Assembly (NCBI GenBank): GCA_017534815.1 | Contig: JAFXVS010000002.1 | Location: 1-53,663 of the forward strand | DNA: 53,663 nucleotides | Direction of reading: 5' to 3' | Origin: Bacteroidaceae bacterium | GTDB lineage: Bacteria > Bacteroidota > Bacteroidia > Bacteroidales > Bacteroidaceae | Shown here: one piece after another, positions 34,057 through 41,863 of the stretch | Numbering within the stretch: the stretch's first letter is position 1 | Layout: every line of letters begins with the position of its first letter | The notes under the pieces: model-generated | Databases searched by the model: none | What the model saw: only the letters and a program-made list of their open reading frames with translations | What the model was told of the DNA's origin: nothing | Program-made: the position numbers and the translations under genes

Positions 34057-35064
34057 ATGCAAACATTGATCATCATACTTCTGGCCAAAATGGTAATGTT
34101 GTTTCTGAACATTACCCCTGTTACTCCCCACCCCTCTCATGATGAGGCCGTTATCAGTACAGTCAGTATCACCCAAAATGCAAGTGGAAGACTGGGAGCC
34201 TTGGATGCAGACGATGAAAAAGCCTACAGGCAGGCAAAGGAAACGCTCAGAAATCCAGATTCCACCAAAAAGCAGCTTCGAAAAGCAAAGAAGACGCTGA
34301 AGAAGATCTATAGCAGGAGAAAAGCAGAAATGCGGCTCATTCTGAAAGAAGTGACCAATAAGACTGGAGCCACCTTCTCCTTGGAAGAAGCAGGAGGAGC
34401 CTGGCTTGGGGGTGAGGAATACAGCTTCAAAGTGAACGTGCAGGCTCCGTCACAAGCCGCTTACGACAGAGCGCTTCTCGCCATCTGCTATGTGGCAGAG
34501 GCAGCCAGACAAGACGCTTTCATTGAGAATCTTGGTGAGGTGGATGCGTCAGAAGTGACCGATGAGAAACTGCTTCATAATGAATGCACGCTATTCATCC
34601 ATATTCCTTTCACACGACGTCTCACCCAGCAAGAGATGGCAATCGTGCAAGACGTCTTCAACCAAGAAAGTACAGAAGAAATACCCCTTGATGCCACCAT
34701 CACAGAAAAAGAGATATACTTCTCTATGCCCACATGGAAATTAGGAGATCAGGCCACCATCGAGGACTTCAAGGAATTAGCAGATAATTGGACAAAAAAA
34801 ATCACAAGTGTTTTCACCAATGGAAAAGAAGGAAAGCTTAAAGGACTGGTTGGACAATCTTGTCAACCAACGTATGAAAGAAGCAGGTTTCACAGTGCAG
34901 ACAACGCCTACTCAGACGTCCCCACAAGAAGCTACTCCTGTCAAAGGGACAATTACATTTCTGAAAGGAGAATTAGCCAAGAAAGTGGAGGAACACTTTC
35001 AGAATCAGAAGGACAAGCAATAAAGTCCTATGTTGAAAAGACACTCAACAAAAAAACTCTCTGA
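34057..35064 (+). CDS. Hypothetical protein downstream of the helicase; C-terminal frame uncertain
   Basis: This 335-aa ORF is probably co-transcribed with the helicase gene (39-bp gap). It has an N-terminal hydrophobic segment (LIIILLAKMVMLFLNI), then a Lys-rich helical stretch (RQAKETLRNPDSTKKQLRKAKKTLKKI) and a mixed alpha/beta domain (EEYSFKVNVQAPSQAAYDRA, FIHIPFTRRLTQQEM). No family is recognised. After an A8 run (34794-34801) the encoded sequence turns Ser/Arg/Cys-rich and atypical, whereas the +1 frame (34820-35023) looks like normal protein. The true C-terminus may therefore lie in the other frame, by frameshift or sequencing slip, or a second gene overlaps. It ends at a 22-bp block shared with the kinase gene. 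Confidence 0.6.
   Translation: MQTLIIILLAKMVMLFLNITPVTPHPSHDEAVISTVSITQNASGRLGALDADDEKAYRQAKETLRNPDSTKKQLRKAKKTLKKIYSRRKAEMRLILKEVTNKTGATFSLEEAGGAWLGGEEYSFKVNVQAPSQAAYDRALLAICYVAEAARQDAFIENLGEVDASEVTDEKLLHNECTLFIHIPFTRRLTQQEMAIVQDVFNQESTEEIPLDATITEKEIYFSMPTWKLGDQATIEDFKELADNWTKKITSVFTNGKEGKLKGLVGQSCQPTYERSRFHSADNAYSDVPTRSYSCQRDNYISERRISQESGGTLSESEGQAIKSYVEKTLNKKTL
34820..35023 (+). CDS. Overlapping small ORF in the +1 frame, or frameshifted C-terminus of the 34057 gene
   Basis: 67 codons from ATG 34820: MEKKESLKDWLDNLVNQRMK, then a Thr/Pro/Gln linker and TFLKGELAKKVEEHF. Its codons (GAC, AAG, GTG, CAG) are of the type used by neighbouring genes, and the product looks amphipathic and well behaved, unlike the competing frame. 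The frame stays open back to 34781, across the A8 run, so a one-base slip would fuse it to the 34057 product. No ribosome-binding site is seen before the ATG, which favours fusion over a separate gene. Confidence 0.4.
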   Translation: MEKKESLKDWLDNLVNQRMKEAGFTVQTTPTQTSPQEATPVKGTITFLKGELAKKVEEHFQNQKDKQ

Positions 35065-35078
35065 CCCAACTTTGCAAA
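35057..35078 (+). repeat. 22-bp repeat spanning a stop codon, copy 2
   Basis: Identical to 27684-27705. Confidence 0.7.
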
Positions 35079-35110
35079 AGTGCCATTTATCCCACACAAT
35101 GGCACTTTTT
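35077..35110 (+). terminator. Terminator after the 34057 gene
   Basis: AAAGTGCCATT pairs with AATGGCACTTT over a 10-nt loop, followed by a T-rich tract. Confidence 0.75.
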
Positions 35111-35170
35111 CTTTTTTAAATCTGAAACTTGAATCATTAAAATAAACCTTTCAAGAAATGGGGGGTCTTA

Positions 35171-35210
35171 TGAGTAAAGTTGAGAGTTGAAAGGTGACAG
35201 TTGAGAGAAG
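35171..35210 (+). repeat. TTGAGAGTTGA-type simple repeat
   Basis: Contains AAAGTTGAGAGTTGAAAGG and GTTGAGAG. Related tracts occur at 311-339, 27004-27023, 40302-40343 and 52931-52959. Confidence 0.4.
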
Positions 35211-35267
35211 TAATAACAATAACCACTTATATTTAACCAAAAACTTAAAAACAAATTTTAGAACAGT

Positions 35268-35750
35268 ATGAAGAAATTAATTCTTTCTTTGATGGTGGCG
35301 ATGGTATCGCTCACATCATTTGCACAGTTCGGTGGCGGCGGTCAACGTCGCGAGATGAAACCAGAAGATCAGGCTACACGTCGTGCAGACCAGATCAAGG
35401 AGGCTGCTAAAATCTCTGATGAGCAGTACAAGAAGGTCTATGACCTCTACCTGAAGCAGGCACAGGAACAGCAGGCCCGCATGAAGGAGGCTCAGGAGAA
35501 GGGCGAGCGTCCACAGTTTAACCGTGAGGACATGCAGAAGCAGCAGGAAGCTACCAACGCAGCCCTGAAGGAGATCCTCACAGCAGAGCAGTTCGCCGCT
35601 TATGAAAAGGCTCAACAGGAGCGTCGCCAGCGCATGGGACAAGGTGGCGGCTTTGGCGGAGGCGGAGGCTTCGGCGGTGGTCAAGGTGGTGGTCGTCCAC
35701 GCGGACAAGGTGGCCCTGGTGGCCAGCGTCCACAGGGTCAGAACATGTAA
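35268..35750 (+). CDS. Secreted DUF4890/Spy-like helical protein, copy 1
   Basis: This 160-aa precursor starts with a signal peptide (MKKLILSLMVAMVSLTSFAQ). The mature part is a charged helical domain (ATRRADQIKEAAKISDEQYK, EDMQKQQEATNAALKEILTA, AEQFAAYEKAQQERRQRM), the pattern of DUF4890 and of LTxxQ/Spy-type periplasmic chaperones. It ends in a Gly/Arg/Pro-Gln-rich tail (GGGFGGGGGFGGGQGGGR). The downstream gene is a clear paralogue. Spy-like proteins bind unfolded periplasmic proteins; that function is not proven for this family. An inverted-repeat terminator follows. Confidence 0.75.
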   Translation: MKKLILSLMVAMVSLTSFAQFGGGGQRREMKPEDQATRRADQIKEAAKISDEQYKKVYDLYLKQAQEQQARMKEAQEKGERPQFNREDMQKQQEATNAALKEILTAEQFAAYEKAQQERRQRMGQGGGFGGGGGFGGGQGGGRPRGQGGPGGQRPQGQNM

Positions 35751-35773
35751 GATTCCACCCCACATGCAGACTG

Positions 35774-35818
35774 AAGAGGAATGCGTCAGATAAAAAATTG
35801 ACGTATTCCTCTTTTTTC
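35774..35818 (+). terminator. Terminator between the two DUF4890-like genes
   Basis: GAGGAATGCGTCA pairs with TGACGTATTCCTC, followed by TTTTTTC. Confidence 0.75.
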
Positions 35819-35923
35819 TACATTTTCTTTTAAACCTTTTGTTTCTCCCTGCGTCTTATCCAACGAAAAGAGTTTATCATCAAATCTTTTAACTAAACTT
35901 TATTTATTAAAACTTATTCAATT

Positions 35924-36322
35924 ATGAAGAAAATTATTTTGACGCTGATGTTGGCGGTTGTATCGCTCTCATCATTCGCACAGTTCGGTGGCGGACAGTT
36001 CCAAATGCCTAAACCTGAGGAAATGGCAACTCGTCGTGCAGATCAAATCAAAGAACAGGTGAAGGACGCTGGTCAGCTTACTGACGAGCAGTACAAGAAG
36101 GTGTATGACCTTTATCTGCAGCAGTCTAAGGACATGCAAGCTAAGATGAGTGAAGGTGGTGGCGGTTTCGGCGCTTTCAACATGGAAGACATGCAGAAGC
36201 AGCAGGAAGCTACTAACAAGGCACTGAAAGAGATTCTCTCTGAGGAGCAGTTCAAGGCTTACCAGAAGGCTCAGGAAGAAATGATGAAGCGTTTCCAGCA
36301 AGGCGGAGGTTTCGGCGGATAA
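35924..36322 (+). CDS. Secreted DUF4890/Spy-like helical protein, copy 2
   Basis: This 132-aa paralogue of the preceding protein has a signal peptide MKKIILTLMLAVVSLSSFAQ and the same helical core (MATRRADQIKEQVKDAGQLT, EDMQKQQEATNKALKEILSE, EEQFKAYQKAQEEMMKRF). It ends in a much shorter Gly tail (GGGFGG). A short GEGGGGFGAFNMED insertion replaces the GERPQFNRED of copy 1. A strong terminator separates the two genes, so they can be controlled separately. They probably arose by tandem duplication. Confidence 0.75.
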   Translation: MKKIILTLMLAVVSLSSFAQFGGGQFQMPKPEEMATRRADQIKEQVKDAGQLTDEQYKKVYDLYLQQSKDMQAKMSEGGGGFGAFNMEDMQKQQEATNKALKEILSEEQFKAYQKAQEEMMKRFQQGGGFGG

Positions 36323-36344
36323 GATCCGTTGACAATTCCAATAA

Positions 36345-36377
36345 AAAGAGGCTCACACCAACGGTGCGAGCCTCTTT
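36345..36377. terminator. Bidirectional terminator between the DUF4890-like gene and the GGGtGRT gene
   Basis: AAAGAGGCTC and GAGCCTCTTT pair, with ACACC/GGTGC extending the stem. Confidence 0.8.
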
Positions 36378-36396
36378 ATTATAATAATGTGTTGGA

Positions 36397-37407
36397 TTAC
36401 TTGTTCAAAGCAAGTGCCACATTCACAGCGCATGCAACGGTGCAACCTACCATTGGGTTGTTACCAATGCCGAGGAAGCCCATCATCTCAACGTGAGCAG
36501 GAACTGAAGAAGAACCCGCGAACTGAGCGTCAGAGTGCATACGGCCAAGGGTGTCAGTCATACCGTAAGAAGCTGGACCTGCAGCCATGTTGTCTGGGTG
36601 CAGCGTACGACCTGTACCACCACCTGATGCTACAGAGAAGTATGGCTTGCCAGCAAGCACGCGCTCCTTCTTGTAGGTACCAGCCACTGGGTGCTGGAAA
36701 CGAGTTGGGTTGGTAGAGTTACCCGTGATGGATACGTCCACATTCTCCTTCCAGAGGATGGCAACACCCTCACGAACGTCGTCAGCACCATAGCAGTTCA
36801 CCTTGGCACGAGGACCGTCAGAGTAAGCCTTGGTCTTCACCACCTTAAGTTCGCCAGTAAAATAGTCGAACTGAGTCTGCACATAAGTGAAGCCATTGAT
36901 ACGAGAGATGATCATGGCTGCGTCCTTACCCAGACCGTTGAGGATGCAACGGAGTGGCTTCTTTCGCACCTTGTTGGCCATCTCAGCAATCTTGATGGCA
37001 CCTTCTGCAGCAGCGAAAGACTCGTGACCTGCGAGGAAGGCGAAGCACTCTGTCTCCTCACGGAGCAGACGAGCAGCGAGGTTACCATGACCGATACCAA
37101 CCTTACGGTCGTCAGCCACAGAACCAGGAATGCAGAATGCCTGCAGACCGATACCGATAGCCTCAGCAGCGTCAGCAGCGTTCTTGCAGCCCTTCTTCAG
37201 CGCGATAGCAGAACCTACCACGTAAGCCCACTTGGCGTTCTCGAAGCAGATGCGCTGCGTTTCTTCACAGGTGATGTATGGGTCGAGACCTGCCTTTTCG
37301 CAGATTTCGTTAGCCTCTTCGATAGAGGAAATGCCGTTCTCATTCAAAGCAGCAAGAATCTGCTTCATGCGGCGGTCTTGTGACTCGAATTTCACTTCTC
37401 TAATCAT
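36397..37407 (-). CDS. GGGtGRT family protein
   Basis: This 336-aa cytosolic protein bears the diagnostic GGGTGRTLHPDNMAAGPASY segment (about 264-283). FLGIGNNPMVGCTVACAVNV follows near the C-terminus. Other conserved-looking parts are IGHGNLAARLLREETECFAF and FTYVQTQFDYFTGEL. The family is named for its motif and has no established function that I know of. It lies 19 bp after the NifU-like gene on the same strand; this pairing recurs in Bacteroidetes and clostridia (recollection), implying an Fe-S-related joint role. Confidence 0.85.
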   Translation of the reverse strand: MIREVKFESQDRRMKQILAALNENGISSIEEANEICEKAGLDPYITCEETQRICFENAKWAYVVGSAIALKKGCKNAADAAEAIGIGLQAFCIPGSVADDRKVGIGHGNLAARLLREETECFAFLAGHESFAAAEGAIKIAEMANKVRKKPLRCILNGLGKDAAMIISRINGFTYVQTQFDYFTGELKVVKTKAYSDGPRAKVNCYGADDVREGVAILWKENVDVSITGNSTNPTRFQHPVAGTYKKERVLAGKPYFSVASGGGTGRTLHPDNMAAGPASYGMTDTLGRMHSDAQFAGSSSVPAHVEMMGFLGIGNNPMVGCTVACAVNVALALNK

Positions 37408-37426
37408 AGTCTGTTTCCTCCTTTAA

Positions 37427-38128
37427 TTATTCTTTACGTGGGTCAATAGATTTAACAACTCCCTGTTCTGGTTTCGTGCGGCCATAAGTGCCTGTAACGC
37501 TCTTGAGTGCCTCATTAGCGTCCATGTCCTTCTTCACAGCCTCCATGAACTTGCCCATGTGCACGTACTCATAACCACACACCTCATTGTCTGAATCGAG
37601 GAACATCTTGGTGATGTAACCTTCTGTGAGCTGGAGGTAGCGAGTGCCCTTCACCTTGGTGCCATAGAGGGTACCACACTGAGAAACGAGTCCCTTACCG
37701 AGGTCTTCGAGACCTGCACCAATCACGAGACCACCCTCAGAGAATGCGGACTGTGTACGTCCGTAAACAATCTGGAGGAAGAGCTCACGCATAGCGGTGT
37801 TGATAGCGTCGCAAACGAGGTCGGTGTTGAGTGCCTCGAGAATGGTCTTGCCTGGAAGAATCTCAGATGCCATAGCGGCAGAGTGAGTCATACCTGAGCA
37901 ACCGATCGTCTCGACGAGACATTCCTCGATAATACCTTCCTTCACGTTGAGGGAGAGTTTGCAGCAACCTTGCTGTGGTGCGCACCAACCGATACCATGT
38001 GTCATGCCAGAGATATCCTTGATCTCTTTCGCCTGAATCCACTTTCCTTCTTCAGGAATTGGAGCGGGTCCATGATTTGGGCCTTTGGCTACGCAGCACA
38101 TTTCCTGTACTTCTTTTGAATAAACCAT
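37427..38128 (-). CDS. NifU-like iron-sulfur cluster assembly scaffold protein
   Basis: This 233-aa protein has a NifU_N/IscU-like core: GWCAPQQGCCKLSLNV, IIEECLVETIGCSGMTHSAA and SEILPGKTILEAL, with Cys residues placed to hold a nascent cluster. The C-terminal part beyond about 130 is longer than in a plain IscU (about 128 aa). It ends 19 bp before the GGGtGRT gene and leads that unit. The promoter TAATTTTG lies at 38193-38200 on the minus strand, divergent from the DUF6057 operon. No cysteine desulfurase gene is adjacent. Confidence 0.82.
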   Translation of the reverse strand: MVYSKEVQEMCCVAKGPNHGPAPIPEEGKWIQAKEIKDISGMTHGIGWCAPQQGCCKLSLNVKEGIIEECLVETIGCSGMTHSAAMASEILPGKTILEALNTDLVCDAINTAMRELFLQIVYGRTQSAFSEGGLVIGAGLEDLGKGLVSQCGTLYGTKVKGTRYLQLTEGYITKMFLDSDNEVCGYEYVHMGKFMEAVKKDMDANEALKSVTGTYGRTKPEQGVVKSIDPRKE

Positions 38129-38192
38129 AATTGTAAACCAAATTTATGTATTAATACTATAAAAATTTGTGTGTTTTCATCAAAAATGCTTG

Positions 38193-38200
38193 CAAAATTA
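38193..38200 (-). promoter_or_regulatory. Promoter element of the NifU-like/GGGtGRT unit
   Basis: The minus strand reads TAATTTTG, 65 bp upstream of the start codon. Confidence 0.45.
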
Positions 38201-38284
38201 GTAAATAAAAATAAGAAGAGCGCAGAAAATGAAGAAAAACTTTTCAATTGCCACGTTTTTTTTTGCGAAATAGGAGAAAAGCGG

Positions 38285-38292
38285 TATCTTTG
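38285..38292 (+). promoter_or_regulatory. Promoter element of the DUF6057 operon
   Basis: TATCTTTG; it places the transcript start downstream of any in-frame codon before ATG 38317 and so decides the start. Confidence 0.6.
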
Positions 38293-38316
38293 CATCCAAA
38301 TCACACAAATAAAGGC

Positions 38317-40299
38317 ATGAGTAGAAAGAATCATAGAAGAGATGCATCGGTGGAGACGAAAAAGCCCCCATTGGTAAACCAGACCAAATCAAAAAGTCAA
38401 CAAGAAAACAAACAAACCAATCGTCAAGAGAAGAAAACGCTGAGCCTCACGACAGGCGCATCTGTGTGCATAGCCCTTCTGGTCACAGTGGCTATTGCTG
38501 CGTTGGGTGTGTATCACCTGATTGTCCGCAATAGCGACATGTTGTATATGGCACAGAGCAGGGACTTCTTCACGCCAGACAAGACCTTCCTCGATGTGTG
38601 CATGCACTATCCTGGTGGTTTCATCAGTTGGGTATCCACATTCCTGACCCAATTCTTCTATCATCCCCAATGGGGAGCATCCATCATGATTGGCATTTGG
38701 ATCTTCAGCATGTGGATGAGCAAACTGGTGTTCCGCGTCAAGTCTGCATGGATGGCCGTATTGGCCATTCCAGCCGTTTGCTTGTTGGTCAGTACCATCG
38801 ACATAGGCTACTGGCTGTATTACCTCAAGCAGGTGGGTTACTGGTTCTATGGCACAGTGGGATACCTCGTCAGCATTTTGCTGGTGCTTTTCCATGCCAC
38901 CTTCAAGAAGAAATCTGACCGCATCATCGCAAGCATTTTGATTGCCTGCACCTATCCGTTTATGGGTTGGTACACATTGTTGGCATTGGTGTATGTGGCC
39001 GTGCTGTCCATTGCCCGTCAGAAGTCTGAGGACTCGATGGTGGGCAAAATCCTGCTTCCAGCCATCCCTCTCATTCTGGTGGGCATCGTGCCACCTTTGT
39101 GCTACAACCTGTACAGCACAGTCAGAATAGAAGATGTATGGACCATCGGCTTCCCCATCTTTGAAAACAACGACATGACGAGCTTCATTCCATCTATCCC
39201 ATTTGTGGTGTTGGCCATTGTTCCTATACTCTTTCCCTTCCTGCCCAAGAAGGTGGAAGGCAGCACGGGCATGGCATGGGCTGTGTCCCTCGTCACCATC
39301 GTAGTGCTGGCACTTTCGTGGTATTGGACAGAGGAGAAAGACTTCCAGAACTACAACTATCATGCAGAGATGCGTATGTACCGTGCAGCAGAGGAACAAG
39401 ACTGGGACAAGGTGCTGGACGAGATGGGTAATATTCCAGGTGACGCCTCACGCGAAATGGTTTTGCTGAAGAATATCGCATTGATGAACAAGGGAGAGAT
39501 GGGCACGAAGATGTTCAAGTATAACAACATGGGCGAGCCTCCCACCAATGGTTTCGACACCCTGCATGTACACATGGTGCAGACAGCAGCGCCACTCGTC
39601 TATTATTATCATGGCAAAACTAATTTCTCTTTGCGTTGGGCCATCGAGAACAGCGTGGAGTTCGGTTACAACTACGACAACCTGAAGATTCTGACTCGCT
39701 GTGCATTGGTGAATGGTGAGATGGAAATGGCAAAACGGTATCTTACCATACTACAAACCACTTATTTTTATCGTGAATGGGCAGAGCATTTACTTCCCAT
39801 CACAGAGCATCCAGAACTCATCAAGAAATATCCTGAGTTTGATTCCGTACGTGAACTGCGTGACCACATGGGTTCTGTACTGGATGGTGACAATGGTCTT
39901 TGCGAGATGTATCTGCTCACCTATTTCAGTCAGACCATGAACAAGGATAGTAAACTATTACAAGAACTAACATTGAATTACGCATTGATTCAGAAGGATA
40001 TACAGTTATTCTGGCCACGTTTCTTCCTCTATGCGCAACTGCATATCGGAGAACCGATGCCTACCCACTACCAGGAGGCAGCCATCTTGTATGGCAATCT
40101 GGAACCAGAGAGTGCCGACATCTCCAATATGCCCTTCCAGGATGAGGTAAAGAAGAGTTACGCTGGTTTCCATGAGATGTCGCAATCACTGCTCCGGGCA
40201 GGTTTGGATTCAGATGAGGTGGGCGAAGCAATGAAGAGCACCTATGGTAATACCTTCTACTGGTTCTACTTCTTCTGTAGAGATGTGCATTCGTATTAA
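38317..40299 (+). CDS. DUF6057 family membrane protein, paralogue 1
   Basis: This 660-aa inner-membrane protein has a hydrophilic Lys/Gln-rich N-terminus (1-42), about nine to ten membrane helices up to residue 330 (SVCIALLVTVAIAALGVYHL first), and a large soluble helical C-terminal half. That half contains FQNYNYHAEMRMYRAAEEQD, VLDGDNGLCEMYLLTYFS and a closing YGNTFYWFYFFCRDVHSY. The same landmarks occur in the third gene of the operon, so the two are paralogues. The helical half resembles TPR-like repeats by composition. Function unknown. The gene opens a four-gene unit; a 14-bp tandem repeat lies before the next gene. Confidence 0.8.
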   Translation: MSRKNHRRDASVETKKPPLVNQTKSKSQQENKQTNRQEKKTLSLTTGASVCIALLVTVAIAALGVYHLIVRNSDMLYMAQSRDFFTPDKTFLDVCMHYPGGFISWVSTFLTQFFYHPQWGASIMIGIWIFSMWMSKLVFRVKSAWMAVLAIPAVCLLVSTIDIGYWLYYLKQVGYWFYGTVGYLVSILLVLFHATFKKKSDRIIASILIACTYPFMGWYTLLALVYVAVLSIARQKSEDSMVGKILLPAIPLILVGIVPPLCYNLYSTVRIEDVWTIGFPIFENNDMTSFIPSIPFVVLAIVPILFPFLPKKVEGSTGMAWAVSLVTIVVLALSWYWTEEKDFQNYNYHAEMRMYRAAEEQDWDKVLDEMGNIPGDASREMVLLKNIALMNKGEMGTKMFKYNNMGEPPTNGFDTLHVHMVQTAAPLVYYYHGKTNFSLRWAIENSVEFGYNYDNLKILTRCALVNGEMEMAKRYLTILQTTYFYREWAEHLLPITEHPELIKKYPEFDSVRELRDHMGSVLDGDNGLCEMYLLTYFSQTMNKDSKLLQELTLNYALIQKDIQLFWPRFFLYAQLHIGEPMPTHYQEAAILYGNLEPESADISNMPFQDEVKKSYAGFHEMSQSLLRAGLDSDEVGEAMKSTYGNTFYWFYFFCRDVHSY

Positions 40300-40301
40300 T
40301 G

Positions 40302-40343
40302 GTTTAGAGTATAGAGTTTAGAGTATAGAGTTTAGAGTATAGG
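40302..40343 (+). repeat. Three tandem copies of a 14-bp unit
   Basis: GTTTAGAGTATAGA at 40302, 40316 and 40330 (last base G in copy 3), filling the gap between the first and second genes of the operon, 8 bp before ATG 40352. Confidence 0.85.
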
Positions 40344-40351
40344 AGAAAGAT

Positions 40352-41863
40352 ATGAAACTGAAGAATTATTTATCAATAGTGAGTATTGCCGCATTGCTGG
40401 TGGCATGTGGGCAACACCTCAATGTGCCCACGAATGTGACGATGGAGAACAGGTTGCCAAGCATTTACCCCGATTATACCGAGGTGACGATTCCAGCCAA
40501 TATCTGCCCCATGAATTTCATCGTGCAGGAGGGTGAGACGGAAGCCATGGCGCGACTGACTTATCCTGGCGGCGAATTCATCTATGGTGAGGGACAGAAA
40601 ATTCTGATTGACGAGGAACAATGGGCCGAGATGCTCGACTCTGCCAAAGGCAAGGAAATCAAGGTGGAGGTGTTTGCCAAGATTAACGGCAAATGGAGGG
40701 GTTATCAGCCATTCAACATCTATGTGGCAGAGGATTCCATCGACGAATACATCTCCTATCGTGCCATCCAGCCGTCATACGTAGCTTATGAACGCCTGAG
40801 CATTGTCCAACGCAACATCACTAACTTCGACGCTCGCGACATCTATAATAATATGTCAGTTAGCACAGAGGATGTCGGTCAGTGCATCAACTGCCACTCC
40901 TACAAGAACTTCAAGACCGACAACATGCTCTTCCACATGCGTCAAGGTCTTGGCGGTACGATGATTGTGACCAATGGCGAATTGAGGAAGGTGGATCTCA
41001 AAACAGATGAGACCCTCAGCGCAGGCGTCTATCCTGCATGGCATCCTACCCACAACCTCATCGCTTTCTCCACCAACAAGACTGGTCAGTCCTTCCACAC
41101 CAAAGACTTGAACAAGATTGAGGTGCAGGACACGGAGAGCGACCTGATTCTTTATGATGTCGATAAGAATGAGGTGAGCATTATCTCCGAACTGGATGAC
41201 GAGCTGGAGGTGTTCCCCACTTGGAGTCCTGACGGCAAGAAACTCTACTTCTGCTCTGCACATTTCGAGTATGAGAACGACAGCATTGAGAAGTCTGCCG
41301 AGATGATTCAGCGATACAAGGAGGTGAAGTACAGCCTCTACTCTGTTGATTTCAACCCAGACACCAAAGAGTTCAGCAACGTGCAGATGGTATATGACGC
41401 AGCATCCGACTCCATCAACCAGAGTGTCACCCTACCACGAGTAAGTCCAGACGGACGTTATCTCCTTTTCGCACAGGCTGAGTTCGGGTGTTTCCATGTA
41501 TGGCACGCTGATGCAGACATCTACATGATGGATCTGCAGACCCAAGAGGTGCAGAAGCTGGATGCTGTCAACAGTCCCCGTTCAGAGAGTTATCCTACGT
41601 GGTCGAGCAATGGTCGGTGGATCATGGTTGACTCCCGACGTGACGATGGCAACTACACCCGTCCCTATATTGCTTACTTCGACAAGCAAGGCAAGACACA
41701 CAAGGCTTTCCTGCTGCCTCAGCAAGACCCGAATTTTTATACATTCTATCTGCGTTCGTTCAATCGTCCTGAGTTCATGATTGAGCCAGTGAAAGTTTCT
41801 CCACGTGAGTTTGCCGCCAAGGCCAAAGAAGAAGCCATCCCTGCCAAGTACGCAGCTCAATGA
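40352..41863 (+). CDS. Lipoprotein with c-type heme motif and TolB/PD40-like beta-propeller
   Basis: This 503-aa lipoprotein (lipobox LVAC, then GQ) has an N-terminal domain of about 130 residues and a single CINCH heme-attachment motif at C178-C181-H182 within GQCINCHSYKNFKTDN. Propeller blades of the WD40-like PD40 type follow (AWHPTHNLIAFSTNK, TWSPDGKKLYFCS, RVSPDGRYLLFAQ, TWSSNGRWIMVDS). It probably sits in the periplasm or at the inner face of the outer membrane. The single heme site suggests an electron-transfer or sensing role; heme loading needs a cytochrome c maturation system not seen here. Its stop overlaps the next start by 4 bp. Confidence 0.83.
   Translation: MKLKNYLSIVSIAALLVACGQHLNVPTNVTMENRLPSIYPDYTEVTIPANICPMNFIVQEGETEAMARLTYPGGEFIYGEGQKILIDEEQWAEMLDSAKGKEIKVEVFAKINGKWRGYQPFNIYVAEDSIDEYISYRAIQPSYVAYERLSIVQRNITNFDARDIYNNMSVSTEDVGQCINCHSYKNFKTDNMLFHMRQGLGGTMIVTNGELRKVDLKTDETLSAGVYPAWHPTHNLIAFSTNKTGQSFHTKDLNKIEVQDTESDLILYDVDKNEVSIISELDDELEVFPTWSPDGKKLYFCSAHFEYENDSIEKSAEMIQRYKEVKYSLYSVDFNPDTKEFSNVQMVYDAASDSINQSVTLPRVSPDGRYLLFAQAEFGCFHVWHADADIYMMDLQTQEVQKLDAVNSPRSESYPTWSSNGRWIMVDSRRDDGNYTRPYIAYFDKQGKTHKAFLLPQQDPNFYTFYLRSFNRPEFMIEPVKVSPREFAAKAKEEAIPAKYAAQ

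Noticed and set aside
38248-38316. N-terminal extension of the first DUF6057 protein
   Set aside because: It lies upstream of and across the TATCTTTG promoter at 38285-38292; the first codon in the transcript is ATG 38317.
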